Shown: positions 1 to 12,213, counted from the first letter of the stretch. The stretch: DNA of 64,000 nucleotides from Brachycybe producta (GCA_036925085.1 JAUPFP010000012.1:3594960-3658959); one strand, 5' to 3'. Notes: generated from the letters alone by a model not told the origin. Program-made: numbers and translations.

Positions 1-316
1 ATGATAGTCACTATCGCACTGTCATGATAGCACCATCACACTATCTCGTTTGACTACATAGTTGAATAGTGCTCTCGCAATAGTAATAGTCGTGTGACTG
101 CTTGTATGGAAACATCCACTTTGTAGGGAAATTTGGCTTCTGGAGGGAGAGATTCAATCTGATATTTGTGAAGTAGATGTCACACTGTCACGACAGAACT
201 TACCACGTTACTTCAAGATTGTAGACAGTTGCTATCATGAGAGTGAACTATCCGCAACTTCCACGACAGCTACTACTTCTCATGAAGGAACTATCGCCGT
301 GAAAACAAGGTTTTTA
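1..316 (-). mobile_element. foldback MITE, truncated by window edge
   Basis: Reverse-complement copy of the element at 328-740. Rich in ACTATCG/CGATAGT and CTGTCATGA motifs, ending CCGTGAAAACAAGG. Together with the next copy it makes a head-to-head palindrome with arms of about 300 bp. Confidence 0.75.
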
Positions 317-327
317 AGCAACAATTT

Positions 328-740
328 TAAGCCTCGTTTTCACGGCGATAGTTCTATCGCGAAGAGTAGCTGTCATGAAAGTTGTGATAGTTCTCACGAT
401 AGCAACTGTCTACACGTCTTGAAGTAACGTGATAGTTCTGTCACGACAGTGTGACGTCTACTTCATAGATATCATTGAGTCAACAACAGTGTTGCCTCTC
501 TCTCCCTCCAGAAGCCAAATTTTCCTACAAAGTGGATATTTCCCTACAAGCGGTCACACAACAACTATTACTATCGCGACAGTACTATCAACTGTCTAGT
601 CAAACGAGATAGTGATGGTGCTATCGTGACAGTGCGATAGTGACTATTATGTGGTTTTCACGATGATAGTTCTCGCAATAGTTGCTGCTGTCATGACAGC
701 AACTATCGTGACAGCAACTATCGTGAAAACGGGGCTTTAA
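328..740 (+). mobile_element. foldback MITE, GTTTTCACGGCGATAG type
   Basis: Inverted ends GCCTCGTTTTCAC (331) and GTGAAAACGGGGC (ends 736). The interior is full of direct and inverted CTATCG(C/T)GACAG repeats. A second copy lies at 38625-38947. Flanks are TTTTAA/TTTAA, so TTAA-type targeting is possible but not proven. Confidence 0.75.
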
Positions 741-1677
741 CTTGCTCAAGGAAATTTTAAGACTCCGAAATTGTCTCTTTCAGGAGATAAGTTATTTATT
801 AGGACGATTTCTGTTGACGATGGTCTGTCTAAATTTGTCGCTCTTTTGTAATTGGGAGTTAACCCCTCTCTCTCTCCCCTTCTCTTTGCTTGTGTGGCTC
901 TCGAGATGATTGCAGGTGCACACTGAGTTTGAAATTAACAGATTGGTCGTAAATTAAAGTGACAGCACGTAAATAAATGGCTGACAAATGTTTTTTGAAC
1001 GAATTTACAACTAATAGGGTACTTTACAAACACCCCCCCCCCCCTTTTTTTTCCCCCGTTTTTTGTGTGCAGTTTTCCTTCCCCCCCCCCCCCCCCCCCC
1101 CTTCCCTCCCACTTGTGTAAGGATGGTTAATTGAACTTTTTCAAATTCTTGGCATTGGGTGTACAATTTGCTGATGTCTTTTCGCCTTTATGCTAATGAG
1201 ATTAACTTCTTCATTTTCATCATCAGATTTCAACGTAAAAATGTAAATCCTTCATCCTATTTTTTATTGAAAGATTAAAAAATGCTAAGAATTTGTATCG
1301 GGGCTTTTCTACTTGGCTTTTTTTTTAATGTGGTTGGTAGTCTCTCTCCTCCTTCTTCTTCGATTAGACTTCCGGTTGTGATTTCTTTTTTTGGGGTGGG
1401 GGTAGGCGGTTGGGGGGAACTGTGCCAGAGAATTTGATCGAATTTGTAAGCTAATCGTATGGTCTTTTTTTTTGTTCTTCTCGTTGAATGAACGCCGCAT
1501 TGCGTGGCTATTTATTTAAAAATGTAATCCGTCTCTCAAAACATAAGAGAAATTATTAGTTCGTTGACCACAAAGTCTCAGCTGTGGAAACGTCGCTTGC
1601 TTTCTTCCAACTTAAGCAATTCTGTTGTACTTTGGTTCTCTCTCTCTTGATTTATTGGAAGATTTGTTTCATGTGTT
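741..1677. other. intergenic, low complexity
   Basis: No gene seen. Contains C-rich homopolymer tracts (1031-1042, 1081-1102), T-rich runs and a TCTCTC run near 870. The 63-codon minus frame at 1309-1500 is composition-driven. Confidence 0.6.
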
Positions 1678-2345
1678 AGCCGGTATCACACTAGCATCCA
1701 ATGCAATTCAACTTGCAATGCAACCTGTGATGTGACTTGCAACTAGAACTTTGTAATAAACTTCTATATCACACACTATGCAACCAAGTTGCCAATCAAG
1801 TTTTCAAAACTTCGTTTATGTCAAGGGGCCGACACATTCGGGTGAATCTCGTACGGTATCGGAAGCCATTTTACCTTTAATTCGCGTTTTACTGAATTTT
1901 AAAATTTTAATTCTATTCTGGATATCCAAGTAAAATGCAGCTAAAAAGTAAAATGACTTTCCATCCACACGATCTGCTGTGAATCGTAGTGAAAATCGTA
2001 CGTGATTTTCTTCAATGTCTGCCCCCTTGTTGTGTGTTCATATTGTGATCTACTAACAGGAAGTTCATAAACCGGATGTTATGAAACCGGGAATTCGTTC
2101 AATGTTACATATATGTCATTTCCGGCAAACGGCCTGATTGGTTGTTTGTTAGAAATAGAAAGTATACTTGAAAAGTCTCTCAAAGTTGAACTTGTGCAAC
2201 TCTATGAGGTTGAGTTTGACACTAGTTGAAAGGAAAATTTTGTCAAGTTGCATGTCGTCATATCACACTATAAACATTAAAGTTGCATGTCACATTGCAC
2301 ATTTTATTGTATTAAAAGTTGCTAGTATGACAAGGCTGGCCCTTT
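1678..2345 (+). mobile_element. CTAGCAAC-type MITE, with nested MITE
   Basis: Left part TAGCCGGTATCACACTAGC and right part GTTGCTAGTATGACAAGGC match the ends of the complete copy at 18626-19115. The middle is interrupted by a different MITE at 1823-2038. Confidence 0.75.
1823..2038. mobile_element. AAGGGGCCGACA MITE (nested)
   Basis: Inverted ends AAGGGGCCGACA and TGTCTGCCCCCTT. It interrupts the CTAGCAAC-type MITE. A second copy in opposite orientation lies at 3017-3241. Confidence 0.75.
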
Positions 2346-3016
2346 AGCACCATTCTTTTGGGGTGGTGCTGGCTGAGGACCAGCCCCTGTTTTAACCGCA
2401 CGCGACATTCCGATAGTCCAGGTGACTTACACCGATCACAGTCTCTCGATGAACAGTTAATCCTTAAAAGTCCACAAGAAGACTTTCTATTTTAGCCGGG
2501 GCCGACTGTGGCCTTCCTCACTCCTCGAGTTCCAACACTCAGTCTTGACTCGGGAATTTTCGGTATAGATGCATAACAAACTTTGATGGTCCTGGTCCTC
2601 TTTAGCCTGGTCTGAAGGTGCCAACCAGAGGGACTCAGAAGGATTTGGGACTCTTTTCCCAATTTCTCACGGTTTGTCTTGGTTCCTCGAATTGGCTTGG
2701 AACTCGGGCCACCCAAGTCTGGACATCTGTGCTTCATTTCATTCTGAAATAAGGGAATTTCTAAGTGGTGATCCACAAGTCTGCAGATGCAGGGTGTCAC
2801 ACTAGTGTAATACCGGCTTTATAGCAATGGCAAGAAGAAACCGAATTATGTACTAGATAGGCCTAACTAACTAATTAATAACGTCATGGAATTCGATTCA
2901 TATATACCGCAATGCATGTGTAATTATTAATTAGATACGCGGATAATTGCTTTAAAATTGTCATGATTTTGGGTAACTTTTTGCTACGTTTACTGTAAAG
3001 GTAGCCTCTCAAAACC
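2346..3016. other. intergenic, unassigned
   Basis: 2346-2830 is GC-richer than its surroundings, with a 102-codon minus frame (2492-2800) that I do not recognise and that lacks family motifs. 2830-3016 is AT-rich. It may be an old repeat. Confidence 0.5.
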
Positions 3017-3241
3017 AAGGGGGCCGACATTGAAGAAAATCATATACGAGATTCACTAAGATTTACAAAGATTCGCAGCAGATCGTTATGTACAGGGAAA
3101 GCCATTTTAATGTTTTATCCGCGTTCTACTGGATTTCCAGAATAGAATTAAAATCTGAAAATCCAGAAAAAGGCGGACAAAAACTCAAACGGCTTGCCAA
3201 ACCGTACGAGATTCACCCCCCCCCCCCATGTCCGCCACCTT
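3017..3241. mobile_element. AAGGGGCCGACA MITE
   Basis: Starts AAGGGGGCCGACATTGAAG and ends ATGTCCGCCACCTT. It contains a poly-C run (3217-3227). It is the reverse complement of 1823-2038 with substitutions. Confidence 0.75.
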
Positions 3242-3303
3242 GCAGACTGGCAGAGAACGTGGAGAAACTAGTTTTAACTTTTTCTATCCAATCAGATCAG
3301 AAC

Positions 3304-3487
3304 ACAGGCAATTGGAAATCGGGACATAGAGAAGTTGGATCCGCCCTTTTTACAACGACCGGCAACTTCTAATTGGTTGGTTATGTAGTCTGACGTCACA
3401 TGCTCCGCCCTTTTCAACGTCGAACCACACAGTCGTCATAAAAAGGGCGGAGCCAACTTCTGTATGTCCCGATTTCTAATTGCCTGT
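3304..3487. mobile_element. ACAGGCAATT MITE (Mutator-like)
   Basis: Ends ACAGGCAATTGGAAATCGGG and CCCGATTTCTAATTGCCTGT, with the core AAGGGCGGAG inverted. Flanking 9-mers GATCAGAAC and GATAAGAAC differ at one base, which indicates a 9-bp target duplication. Confidence 0.85.
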
Positions 3488-3496
3488 GATAAGAAC

Positions 3497-3987
3497 TAGA
3501 GACCTACATTGAGTAAAAATTTGAAGCCCAGCCCATGAGACTTTATGCTGGGCCCAGCCCACAAAGCTCACGATGCCCATGAAGCCCACCAGGCCCATGG
3601 GCCTTTAACATAAATATGCCCAGCCCAGGCCAAAAGCCCACCATCCCATGGGCTTTGTGTAGGTCTATAATTTCCACACTAAATGGTTCACAGGTTCATA
3701 TGCTTATCAAGAAAAGAAACTGCCCCATTAATAGCTTTAATATGTTTATTTTATTGATTAGTCAGTGAGGAATATGTTATACTTTTATGAATGTGTGAAA
3801 TAATATGTGGTTCAGTTCTATACATTTGTAAAGAACCCCATAAGAGAAATGATGAAACGCCTTTCAAACCCGTGATGCCCACCAGGCCCACGAAGCCCAT
3901 GGGACTTTAACATAAAAATGCCGGCCCAGCCCATGGGTTGGGCTTTTGCAAAAGCCCACTGGCCCATGGGCTTTATGTAGGTCTCTA
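3497..3987. mobile_element. TAGAGACCTACA hAT-like MITE, GCCCA-rich
   Basis: Ends TAGAGACCTACATTGAG and TATGTAGGTCTCTA. The interior is made of repeated GAAGCCCAGCCCA/GGCCCATGGGC motifs in two blocks separated by AT-rich DNA. Flanks ATAAGAAC/ATCAAAAC are a degenerate 8-bp duplication. The intact case is the copy at 30852-31014. Confidence 0.75.
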
Positions 3988-4455
3988 ATCAAAACTTATT
4001 GATTCGAAATCCCCCTCTCCCCGTCTTGTCCTAAATGGGTCTCGTACTTCAGGTTGTGGTTCTCAACATTTGGCTCATGTGGTTATTCATTTGCATCATC
4101 AATGAGAATATGGCTCCTTTTAAAATGCTGTCAACACGGAAGTGAGAAAAAAGAAGAAATGATGGTTCCAAAGTGTACAATGAAGGGGGGGGGGATATTT
4201 AATTTTTTTATGCTTCCTTGTTCAAACACAGACAGAAATAGAAGTCATATTAAAAAAAAGTTCTTGTTTACATCAGCTGATCAGTCTCTCATTCATATCC
4301 CAAGCTCTTTGCTTGTACTTTCAATAGCATGTTTCGTTATTCGAATTTTTGACTATAGTTAGTTGCTATGCAAGAGATCATTGAATTGTGCACATATCAG
4401 GTGATTGTATAGTACTAGACTAACGCCGGTACAAAGTACCGGAATCTAGCTGTTA

Positions 4456-4624
4456 GGCTTGCAAATAGAAATCGGGACATCCAGAAGTTGGCTCCGCCCT
4501 TTTTATGACGACCGGCAACCTCTAATTGGTTGGTTATGTAGTCCGCCCTTTTTAACGTCGAACCACACAACAAACCAAAAAGGGCGGAGCCAACTTCTGT
4601 ATGTCCCGATTTCTAATTGCCCGT
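4456..4624. mobile_element. ACAGGCAATT MITE, degenerate ends
   Basis: Core GGGACATCCAGAAGTTGGC ... GCCAACTTCTGTATGTCCC, inverted. The left end is degraded. Inserted in the AAGCTTC-rich foldback family, with GGCTTGC/TCTTGCG at the flanks. Confidence 0.75.
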
Positions 4625-5228
4625 CTTGCGAAGCGGAAAAGCATCCTGTGAAGCTTCAAAAATTGATGTCAGAGCTTCAGGTTTTTGCCTTCGTCAGAGC
4701 ATATGAAGCTAGCTTTGAAATTGTACAACTTTTCAAAGCTTAGGCAACCCAAAGCACCAATCATGAAATGGATACACAAATGGGGTGAACAAGTCACGCC
4801 ATTTTTGCTTCCAGAAGGGGAAGGGTTCTATTGTTTTGTATATGTGTTTTATATATAGAGTATAAAAGGTTAGAAAATATTTTGAAGCTTGCAATACCAC
4901 ATGTTTGTATGAGCAAGTTAAGCTTTGGGGAGCTAATTTTTAGGAGCTTCAAAGCTAGCAAATCTTAGCAAAGTTTGGAGTATAAAACTACCCTTGTTAA
5001 GGGTAGGTTAAAACAATAGAACCCTTCCCCTTCTCTAAGAAAAAAGGTGTGACTTGTTCACCTCATTTGCGTATTCATTTTCTGATGGGTGCTTTGAATC
5101 GCTAAGCTTTAAAAAGATGAACAATTTCAAAGCTAGCTTCATGCTCTAGTGAAGGCAAAAACCTGGAGCTCTGACGTCATTTTTGAAGCTTCGCAGGCTG
5201 CTTAGCAAGGGGAGTATAAACCAACATT
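4625..5228. mobile_element. AAGCTT-rich foldback element
   Basis: Left AGCGGAAAAGCATCC and right GGCTGCTTAGCAAGG are inverted. Inner arms share TCAGAGCTTCAGG/CCTGGAGCTCTGA and AAGCTAGCTTTGAAATTG. Related to 28274-28652. Confidence 0.7.
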
Positions 5229-5234
5229 AAGACT

Positions 5235-5625
5235 AGAGGTGGGACGAATCCTAAATTTTCTCGAATCTCCGGAATCTCGAATCCTTCATATAAGAATCCT
5301 ATATTATTAATTAAGAAAATACAAATAAATTAAATAATATTAAATATTAAATTATTAATATTAAATATTAAATTATTAATAATATTAAATATTAAATTAT
5401 TAATAATAAAAAAACACAGTGTGGCACTTAAGGGTCGCCACATGAAGATGATATTGGTGATCCGGGATACCACAAGAAATTGCAACAATTGCCGGTTTTT
5501 TGTTAGTGAATGCTTCTATTGGACGTCAACTGAGTTAAAACTAATTTTACCAACGTTTTTAAGTTTTTTCGAAAGACGAAAAGAAGCGCGAAGATACGAG
5601 TTTTCGAATCTCGAATAAACTTTAA
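5235..5625. mobile_element. GGGACGAATCC element
   Basis: Begins AGAGGTGGGACGAATCCTAA and runs through an ATTAAATATT-rich stretch (5320-5410), a segment with GGGTCGCCACATGAAG, and AAGATACGAGTTTTCGAATC. Copies of the same parts occur at 28160-28895 and 33423-34065. Confidence 0.7.
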
Positions 5626-5639
5626 TATAAAAGATGCTT

Positions 5640-6960
5640 TGCGATTTTTCGTCCAAAAAATACACGAAATAAAATGAAAACGATATATTTTTAAATATAT
5701 ATATATATATTTTTTTTAATTTGCGTTCTGCCAAAACGAAAAAAATTAAAATAAAACACGAAATATCACATTTTTGGCTACAATTAAAACCTGAAACAAA
5801 AAGTACCTATGTGCATTACTAAAACCAGAAATCACGACGGCGACAACAAGAGATGGAAATGGTAATAACAGCAAATAAATAAAAAGTAACAATAAACAAT
5901 TAAATATTATAACCTACGTTTAACCTAACATCTGCTACTTTCTGTTGAGTAAATTTAATACTTTCCTGGAGATTACATGCACTAATTTCTTCAAAATATT
6001 TAATCTTTTGTTTGAAGTGGGGGAAAAAATGGCTGCTTTTTTTACCAAAATGTCAACAAACGCGCATGCGCGACTTTTTCGTGGTAACGAAATATAAGAA
6101 ATGTTTCGTCATGAAAAAAAGAAAAAATATCGTAACGACACTTGTAAAATTAGACTGAAAATACGAAATAATTTTAAATATATCGTATTTTTAATGTATT
6201 TCGTATTTTCTCACATTTCGTTTTAACAGTTTGCAAAGCATCTAATATAAGCGTTTGAAAGCCGTGATTCGTTCTATAAAATCGCCAGGTCTGCTTCTTT
6301 GTCTCGCAAAAACAGAACGCTGAGCTGTGATTGGCTGTGAAGTTCCTTTTGTTCAATAAGATGGAATAAATTCTTATCAAAATATTGTGCGAAAACGAAG
6401 GTGTGTGAAGGGGGGGGGGGGAACTTTATTTTAAAGCAACGAATAATAACGAAATGTAAACGTTTTGCTGCGAAAATAATTTTTTTCTTCTGTACGCGTC
6501 ATCATTTTTCTGCTCTTTCCCGGAAAGAGCCGAGAAAAAAAGTCGCGAACAGAAGAAAATAAGGTTGCTTTATACTTGGTGAAAGACTTTCGCCAAGTAT
6601 AAACCAGCCTTAATCCAGAGAAAGTATTATTTGAGAGAATGACGTTGCATTTCATGAGTCAGCTGATCTGGCTTTCAATTTTATTTATGTAATACTTGTA
6701 TAGAATTCAAAAAACGAGAAAAACGCACATCATGATGCTGCTGTCGTTGTTATGGTTTTGTGACCCTCTTTAAAATTTAGACTCAACTAGAAGGGTGGGA
6801 GTCTAGGAGAAGAGAAGAGGTGTGTAGGTGAAAGGGGTGATTTCAATTTGAGATAATCTCTCTCTCCTTCCACTCCTCCCTCTCGCAAAAAAAATACAGA
6901 TCTGTACTTGTTGCTTGGTTGGGAAACTAAGAAAAAATCCCGAGCGATTTGAGGGTGGAT
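5640..6960. other. intergenic AT-rich, unassigned
   Basis: AT-rich DNA with repeated ACGAAATAT and CGAAATG words and a TA microsatellite (5696-5710). A short hairpin TATACTTGGTGAAAG..CTTTCGCCAAGTATA lies near 6571-6602. Frames on both strands are short and unrecognised. 6780-6960 is purine-rich. Confidence 0.5.
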
Positions 6961-7399
6961 GGAGCCCTGCAGAGGACTTTTGTACATTTTTTTAATTTCG
7001 ACATGTCGACTTTTTCCAGAATCTTGACATGTCGACTTTTACCAGAATCTTGACATGTCGACTTTTAATCTCGACACGTCGACTTTAATCTCGACACGTC
7101 GACGCTGTTCTCCGCACGTCGACTTTTCCAGAATCTCGACACGTCGACTTTATTCTCGACAAGTCCATATTTTATAAAATCTCAACATGTCGACTTTTAA
7201 TATCTTTTATTCGGCCATGTTGCGCGCACCATACTCTAATAATTAAATTATTGCAAGCATTGTAGCATTGCAATAATGTATTAGAGAGTATGGTGCGCAC
7301 AACATGGCAGAATTAACATGGTCGAATAAAAGAGATTAAATGTTCACATGTCGAGATTTAAAAAAAAAAAGAAATCTTGCATGTCCTTTACAGGGCTCC
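6961..7399. mobile_element. GGAGCCCTGCA MITE with CGACATGTCGAC repeats
   Basis: Inverted ends GGAGCCCTGCAGAGGAC and GTCCTTTACAGGGCTCC. The left side has about six imperfect tandem units containing the palindrome GTCGACATGTCGAC-like motif. The centre is an inverted pair around ATACTCTAATAATTAAATTA. Confidence 0.82.
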
Positions 7400-7883
7400 G
7401 TAAGGGTGGGTATTGAATTAGACGTTTTTGTGTTTTAAAATATGGGCTACTTATGTGAATATTAAACGGTTTTATTTTCGGATTTTGAGGTTCGAAATTA
7501 CTTCCTCCCACCCCCCCCCCCCCCTCCCACACAAAATATATAACTTACATGCATGGAACGGGATGGGGTTTTCAGTGGGACAAATATTGGAGTAAAAGAA
7601 AAGATTGACAAACTGGGGAATGAGAAAGTAGGAGGGGGGAATGTGGGAAAAAAGTTGTTACTTGGACCGCATGGTTCTTTTTTTTTTTTTGTTCCTTGCT
7701 ATGGGACAATACTACAATGGATATTGGCGGCTTGGGGGGGAGGGGGTGGTAGTGTGAGGGCATTACATATAGGCCTTACTTCATACTTCATAAATAAATT
7801 ATGATTTATGATTTCTTTGTTTAATTTCTTTAAAAAACTACTTCCGATCGTGATGGACAGCCAACTTGTTGGGCTGTTTCCGG
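7400..7883. other. intergenic, low complexity
   Basis: Contains a poly-C tract (7511-7524), poly-T and G-rich runs. Overlapping short frames on both strands come from composition. No gene recognised. Confidence 0.55.
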
Positions 7884-8089
7884 ACAGGCAAGTAAAGACA
7901 GGAATTAAACTTCGCCCCACCCGCCCCTCCTCCTCTTTTATGAGGACCGGTAACTTCTAATTGGCTTGTTATGTGATCTGACGTCACAAGGCTTCGCCCT
8001 TTTTAATTTCCAAATGGTTGATATTTGGTCTAACGCTCATAAAAGGGCGGAGCAAACGACTGTATACCTCCCTGTCTTTACACGCCTGT
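7884..8089. mobile_element. ACAGGCAAGTAAAGACAGG MITE subfamily
   Basis: Ends ACAGGCAAGTAAAGACAGG and CCTGTCTTTACACGCCTGT, with the inverted core AAAAGGGCGGAG. Flanked by GTTTCCGG (8 bp) on both sides. A relative of the ACAGGCAATT family. Confidence 0.82.
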
Positions 8090-8370
8090 GTTTCCGGTCT
8101 CAACAAAACACTTAATTACTGGTGTCATTTGTGTCGTATCCTTTCCTGGTTTTTTTTTGTCTAGTCTCAAGAGAAAAGTTTTTAAGAGAATATTTTTAAA
8201 AAAATTTCTTGCCATATGTTGCTTAAGTTAAAGAAACCAAGAAGGTAAATATTAAGCGAACGGTGTTTCCGGTTCCTGTCACATGGCAACCAGTGTGGCT
8301 TCTCAAAATCTTAGTTATTGATAAATGTGTAGTTTCTTGAGTTGATGATGGGTCAGATAGGTTCTGTCTT

Positions 8371-9109
8371 AAGAGGCTACATCACAAAAAAATACTTTGA
8401 AAAATCTCCGCAAGGAGCGCGCTAGCATTGTTTTTCTATTGAGCCCATAGACCCGATGTTAAAGAAAAAATGTTAATTTTTAAATCATATTTTAATTTGG
8501 CCAATATTAAGTTTTCAAATTGCAATGTGCACCTTAAACTATGTGCTGATCGAGTGATAGAATGACAAAAAATTGTTAAGTGCGGTTATATTTTTAAAAA
8601 CTAATTCAAAATCGCGAATTTCAAACTCTTGTGTTTAACTCCATTGAGTACGCCCAAATAAGCAAAAAAACATCCATTGAAATGCTCGTAAAACTACGTA
8701 AAAATGATTTTTAAAAACCACAAACCACTGTGAAGCCAACACATTGGCGGCACGTGCTGATTTTTTTTCTGGTTTTTTTTAAATTACTTTTATGTACTCA
8801 ATGGAGTTAAACACAAGAGTTAGAAATTCGCGGTTTTGAAATAGTTTTTTAAAAATAGAACCACACTTACCAATTTTTTGTTATTCTATCACTCGAACAG
8901 CATATAGTTAAGGTGCAGTTTGCACTTTGAAAACTCAATATAGGACGACGTTAAATAGGAAAAAATAAACATATTGCACGCGACCTGTTTATTTTAAAAA
9001 TGAACATTTTTTTCTTTAACATTGGGGTCTATGGGCGCAATAAAAAAAAACCGATGCTAGCCCTCTTTGCGGAGATTTTTCGAAGTAATTTTGTAATGTA
9101 GCCTCTTAA
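8371..9109. mobile_element. TTAAGAGGCTAC palindromic element, copy 1
   Basis: Nearly palindromic over its length. Ends TTAAGAGGCTACATCACAAA and TGTAGCCTCTTAA. Arms carry TTTTTCTATTGAGCCCATAG and ACTCCATTGAGTACGCCC. No open frame of note. Six other copies lie in the window. Confidence 0.85.
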
Positions 9110-9770
9110 CGTTTTCGAATCTGTCAGATTAAAACAAACAAAAACAAAAATTCATTTTGAATAATAAATTGCCTATAAACGTGTGCTGTTAATGACGTAT
9201 CTGAATAATTTCTAAACTGTGAAGTACACAGATTCAGTAGCTGTTAAGTGTGGTTGTGACCTTCTGTTATTTTGATTCATTACATTTTTTGTTGTTTTTT
9301 TTATTCGAAATGTATCTCATCAATGATAAGATTGTATCTATCTAGCCTTCAGAAGTTGTAAATATTTCATGTCTCTTGATCATCATATTATGAACCAATT
9401 CGTGTAGGTATAGGGATAGTAGGCCAGGAATCTCTGGATCTCATTTTAGATGGGAGGGGAGGGGAGGGGGGGTGAGGGGGAGATGATGTTTGTTTCAATT
9501 TCGTGACAACCTTGATCTACTTTTTTTTAAATTCTATATCAGACTCGATATAAATTTGTATGAGCCATCATTTTCATTTCTTTTTATGTGATTATTACAT
9601 TTCATTATATTATATAGCATAAAACTTAAGAATTTTTGGCAACCATGTATGACGCGTAACGATGACATAATGATGAGTAAGATGCAACATCGCTTTTCAC
9701 CGAACAATGAAACAGTCCTTATTTGAATGAAGCAATGAAGGCCCACTTTTGGTTTTGCATTATGGTTACC
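9110..9770. other. intergenic, unassigned
   Basis: AT-rich with a G-rich tract at 9450-9485. No gene, RNA or repeat family recognised. Confidence 0.5.
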
Positions 9771-10216
9771 CAGGGCCGTGCCGTGCTATGATGCACAGAG
9801 GCAGCCGCATAAGGCGGCACCGTAAGGGGGCGGCATAAGCAGCAAAATGAAAATAAAATTATTATTAGTTATCTTATTTATTATGTTCTGCTACCTACAA
9901 ATCTTACTAGCTTTGCAACTAGCCTACTAGCATCATCATATTTAATCATTTTCAGACTACTAGACTACACATCCCTAATTAACGAATTTGCTAAAGTTAA
10001 AGTTAGAAGGGTAAAACTAGTAGATTGTTGTAGTTGATAGTTCATATCATTATTTAAAAGTAGTAACTGTAGTTTCTTTTCAAAATAAAAATTGTATTTG
10101 TACATTTTTTGCAGTTTTTTTAAATCGCAATCGAAGGTTATTTTAAAGAAAAAACATTTAAGGGGCGGCATTTCGAAGACTTGCATCATACTGAGAAAAT
10201 CTACCGCACGGCCCTG
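9771..10216. mobile_element. CAGGGCCGTGC hAT-like MITE
   Basis: Inverted ends CAGGGCCGTGCCGTGC and GCACGGCCCTG, subterminal GGGGCGGCAT inverted. Exact 8-bp duplications TGGTTACC at 9763-9770 and 10217-10224, which place it in the hAT superfamily. Confidence 0.9.
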
Positions 10217-10500
10217 TGGTTACCACCGTATGTAAAAAATATACATATATATATATATACCTTTAGCAAACTTGTTATAAAACTATGACAAAAGACACTG
10301 CTATTTGACATTGGCTTATAATATTTGCTGATTATGGCACGAAAAAAGGGGTAACATTGAAAACTGTGCAACCTAGCAACAATAGGTACAAATAGTACAA
10401 CAAAAGTACAAACAACGTTGACAATGGCACAGACTTGCCTAGTTAGTAATTACTCTTATGATTGAGAGAGAACCCTTCAGAGTTTGCGTTGTTAAGCATA

Positions 10501-10523
10501 CGGGGGGGGGGGGGGGGGGGGGG
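10501..10523. repeat. poly-G tract
   Basis: Over 20 consecutive G. Other homopolymers in the window (for example 1081-1102, 33071-33084, 55335-55347) are similar and may carry assembly-length errors. Confidence 0.9.
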
Positions 10524-10568
10524 TAATCAAAATGTTTTTTTGAATGGCGTTGTAAAAAGTAACTGGCG

Positions 10569-11423
10569 TAAGCCTCGTACACACCGGGATTTTTTGTTGC
10601 ATGCGATACATTGTTGCGGGGCTGCTCCGATTCAATGTTGTGGGGCAGAATCACAGGCAATTAAAAATCGGGACATACAGAAGTTAGCTCCGCCCTTTTT
10701 ATGACGACTGGTATCTTCTAATTAGTTTGTTGTGTAGTTCGACGTTGACAATGGCGGAGCATGTGACGTTACATTACTAATCACTTAGAAGTTGGCGGTT
10801 GTCATAAAAAGGGCGGAGCCAACTTCTGTATGTCCCGATTTCTAATTGCCTGTGGCAGAATCACAACTGACGCGATTCAGACCCGCAACATTGTTCTGTG
10901 TCCACACCGACACTCAGTTTCTCTCCATCCTTGTGGCTTTCCCCATGGTAAATATGGGCCTATGCTGTGATTCATAAAGAGGGGCAAATAAAGTAGAATC
11001 TGTGGTGGGCACACAAGCTCTTCTCAGCTGAGAGCACATTTGGTTTAAGCCTTTTGGACAACCTGAAATTGGAAAATGGGGGCAGGATTTCTAAATTTCA
11101 TTTCTTTTATTTGGCTTTGTAGTCACAAGACCAATAACTTCCCACAAACACAATTTATACAGTAAGTCCTCAATTATTGTAACAGTATTTTTGGTGGTCC
11201 ACATCTTTGTTCGTGTTTCAAAAGACGCGTCCGCACAATGAAATGTTTTGCAACGATGTTTAAATGTTTCCCATTTAGATGGGACTCAAGAAACATGAAT
11301 CTGAACTGACGCGATTGAGCCTCGAAACATTTCAACATTGTTGCAGGTCTAAATCGCAACAGACGCGATTCAGCCCCGCAACAATGTATCACAACAAAGA
11401 ATCCAGGTGTGTACTAGCCATTA
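10569..11423. mobile_element. TAAGCCTCGTACACACC MITE, interrupted
   Basis: Ends TAAGCCTCGTACACACCGGG and CCAGGTGTGTACTAGCC are inverted, with subterminal GATACATTGTTGCGGGGCTG inverted at about 11380. It contains the ACAGGCAATT MITE at 10653-10853. Confidence 0.75.
10653..10853. mobile_element. ACAGGCAATT MITE (nested)
   Basis: Ends ACAGGCAATTAAAAATCGGG and TTTCTAATTGCCTGT. Exact 9-bp duplications GGCAGAATC at 10644-10652 and 10854-10862. Confidence 0.92.
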
Positions 11424-12213
11424 TAGCAACTCACAAAATGACTTTGAATAATCTCCACAAAGAGCGCTAGCATTGTTTTTCTATTGAGCCTATAGACCCA
11501 CTGTTAAAGAAAAAACGTTAATTTTTTAAAATACACAATTACGGCAATATGTTTATTTTTCATATTTAAAGTTGTCCAATATTAAGTTTTCAAAGTGCAA
11601 TGTGCGCCTTAAATATATGCAGATCGAGTGATAGAATGACGAAAAATTGGATAGTGTGGTTCTATTTTTTACAAAGTATTATTAAAATAGTGAATTTCTA
11701 ACTTATGTTAAACTCCATTGAGTAAGCCTACGCCCAAATAAGAAAAAAAACGTCCATTAAAATGTTGGTAAAAAATAATCAGCACGTGCGAAAATGTTTT
11801 AGCTTCACTGAGGTTTAAATGTGATTTTTTAAAATTATTTTTAGGTATTTTTACGAGCATTTTAATGGATTTTTTTTCTTCTTACGAGCGGGGGCGTACT
11901 CAATGGAGTTTAACATAGTTAGAAATTCGCATATTTGAAATAGTTTTTAAAAATAGAACCACACTTACCAATTTTTTGTCATTGGATCACTCGATGAGGC
12001 ATATATTTAAGGTGCACATTGCACTTTGAAAACTTAATATTGGAGGACAACTTTAAATAAGTAAAATAAACATATTGTCACCGCAACTGTGTTAATTTAA
12101 GTAACATTTTTCTTTAACATTGGGTCTATGGGGTCAATGGAAAAACGATGCTAGCGCTCTGTGCGGAGATTTTTCAAAGTAATTTTTGCGATGTTTTTGT
12201 ATGTAGCCTCTTA
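11415..12213. mobile_element. TTAAGAGGCTAC palindromic element, copy 2
   Basis: Left end degraded at its junction with another MITE. The right end TGTAGCCTCTTAA is intact. Same internal arms as copy 1. Confidence 0.82.

Noticed and set aside
2492..2800. 102-codon minus-strand frame
   Set aside because: No recognisable motifs, isolated in repeat DNA, and no splice or promoter context; kept only as an unassigned stretch.
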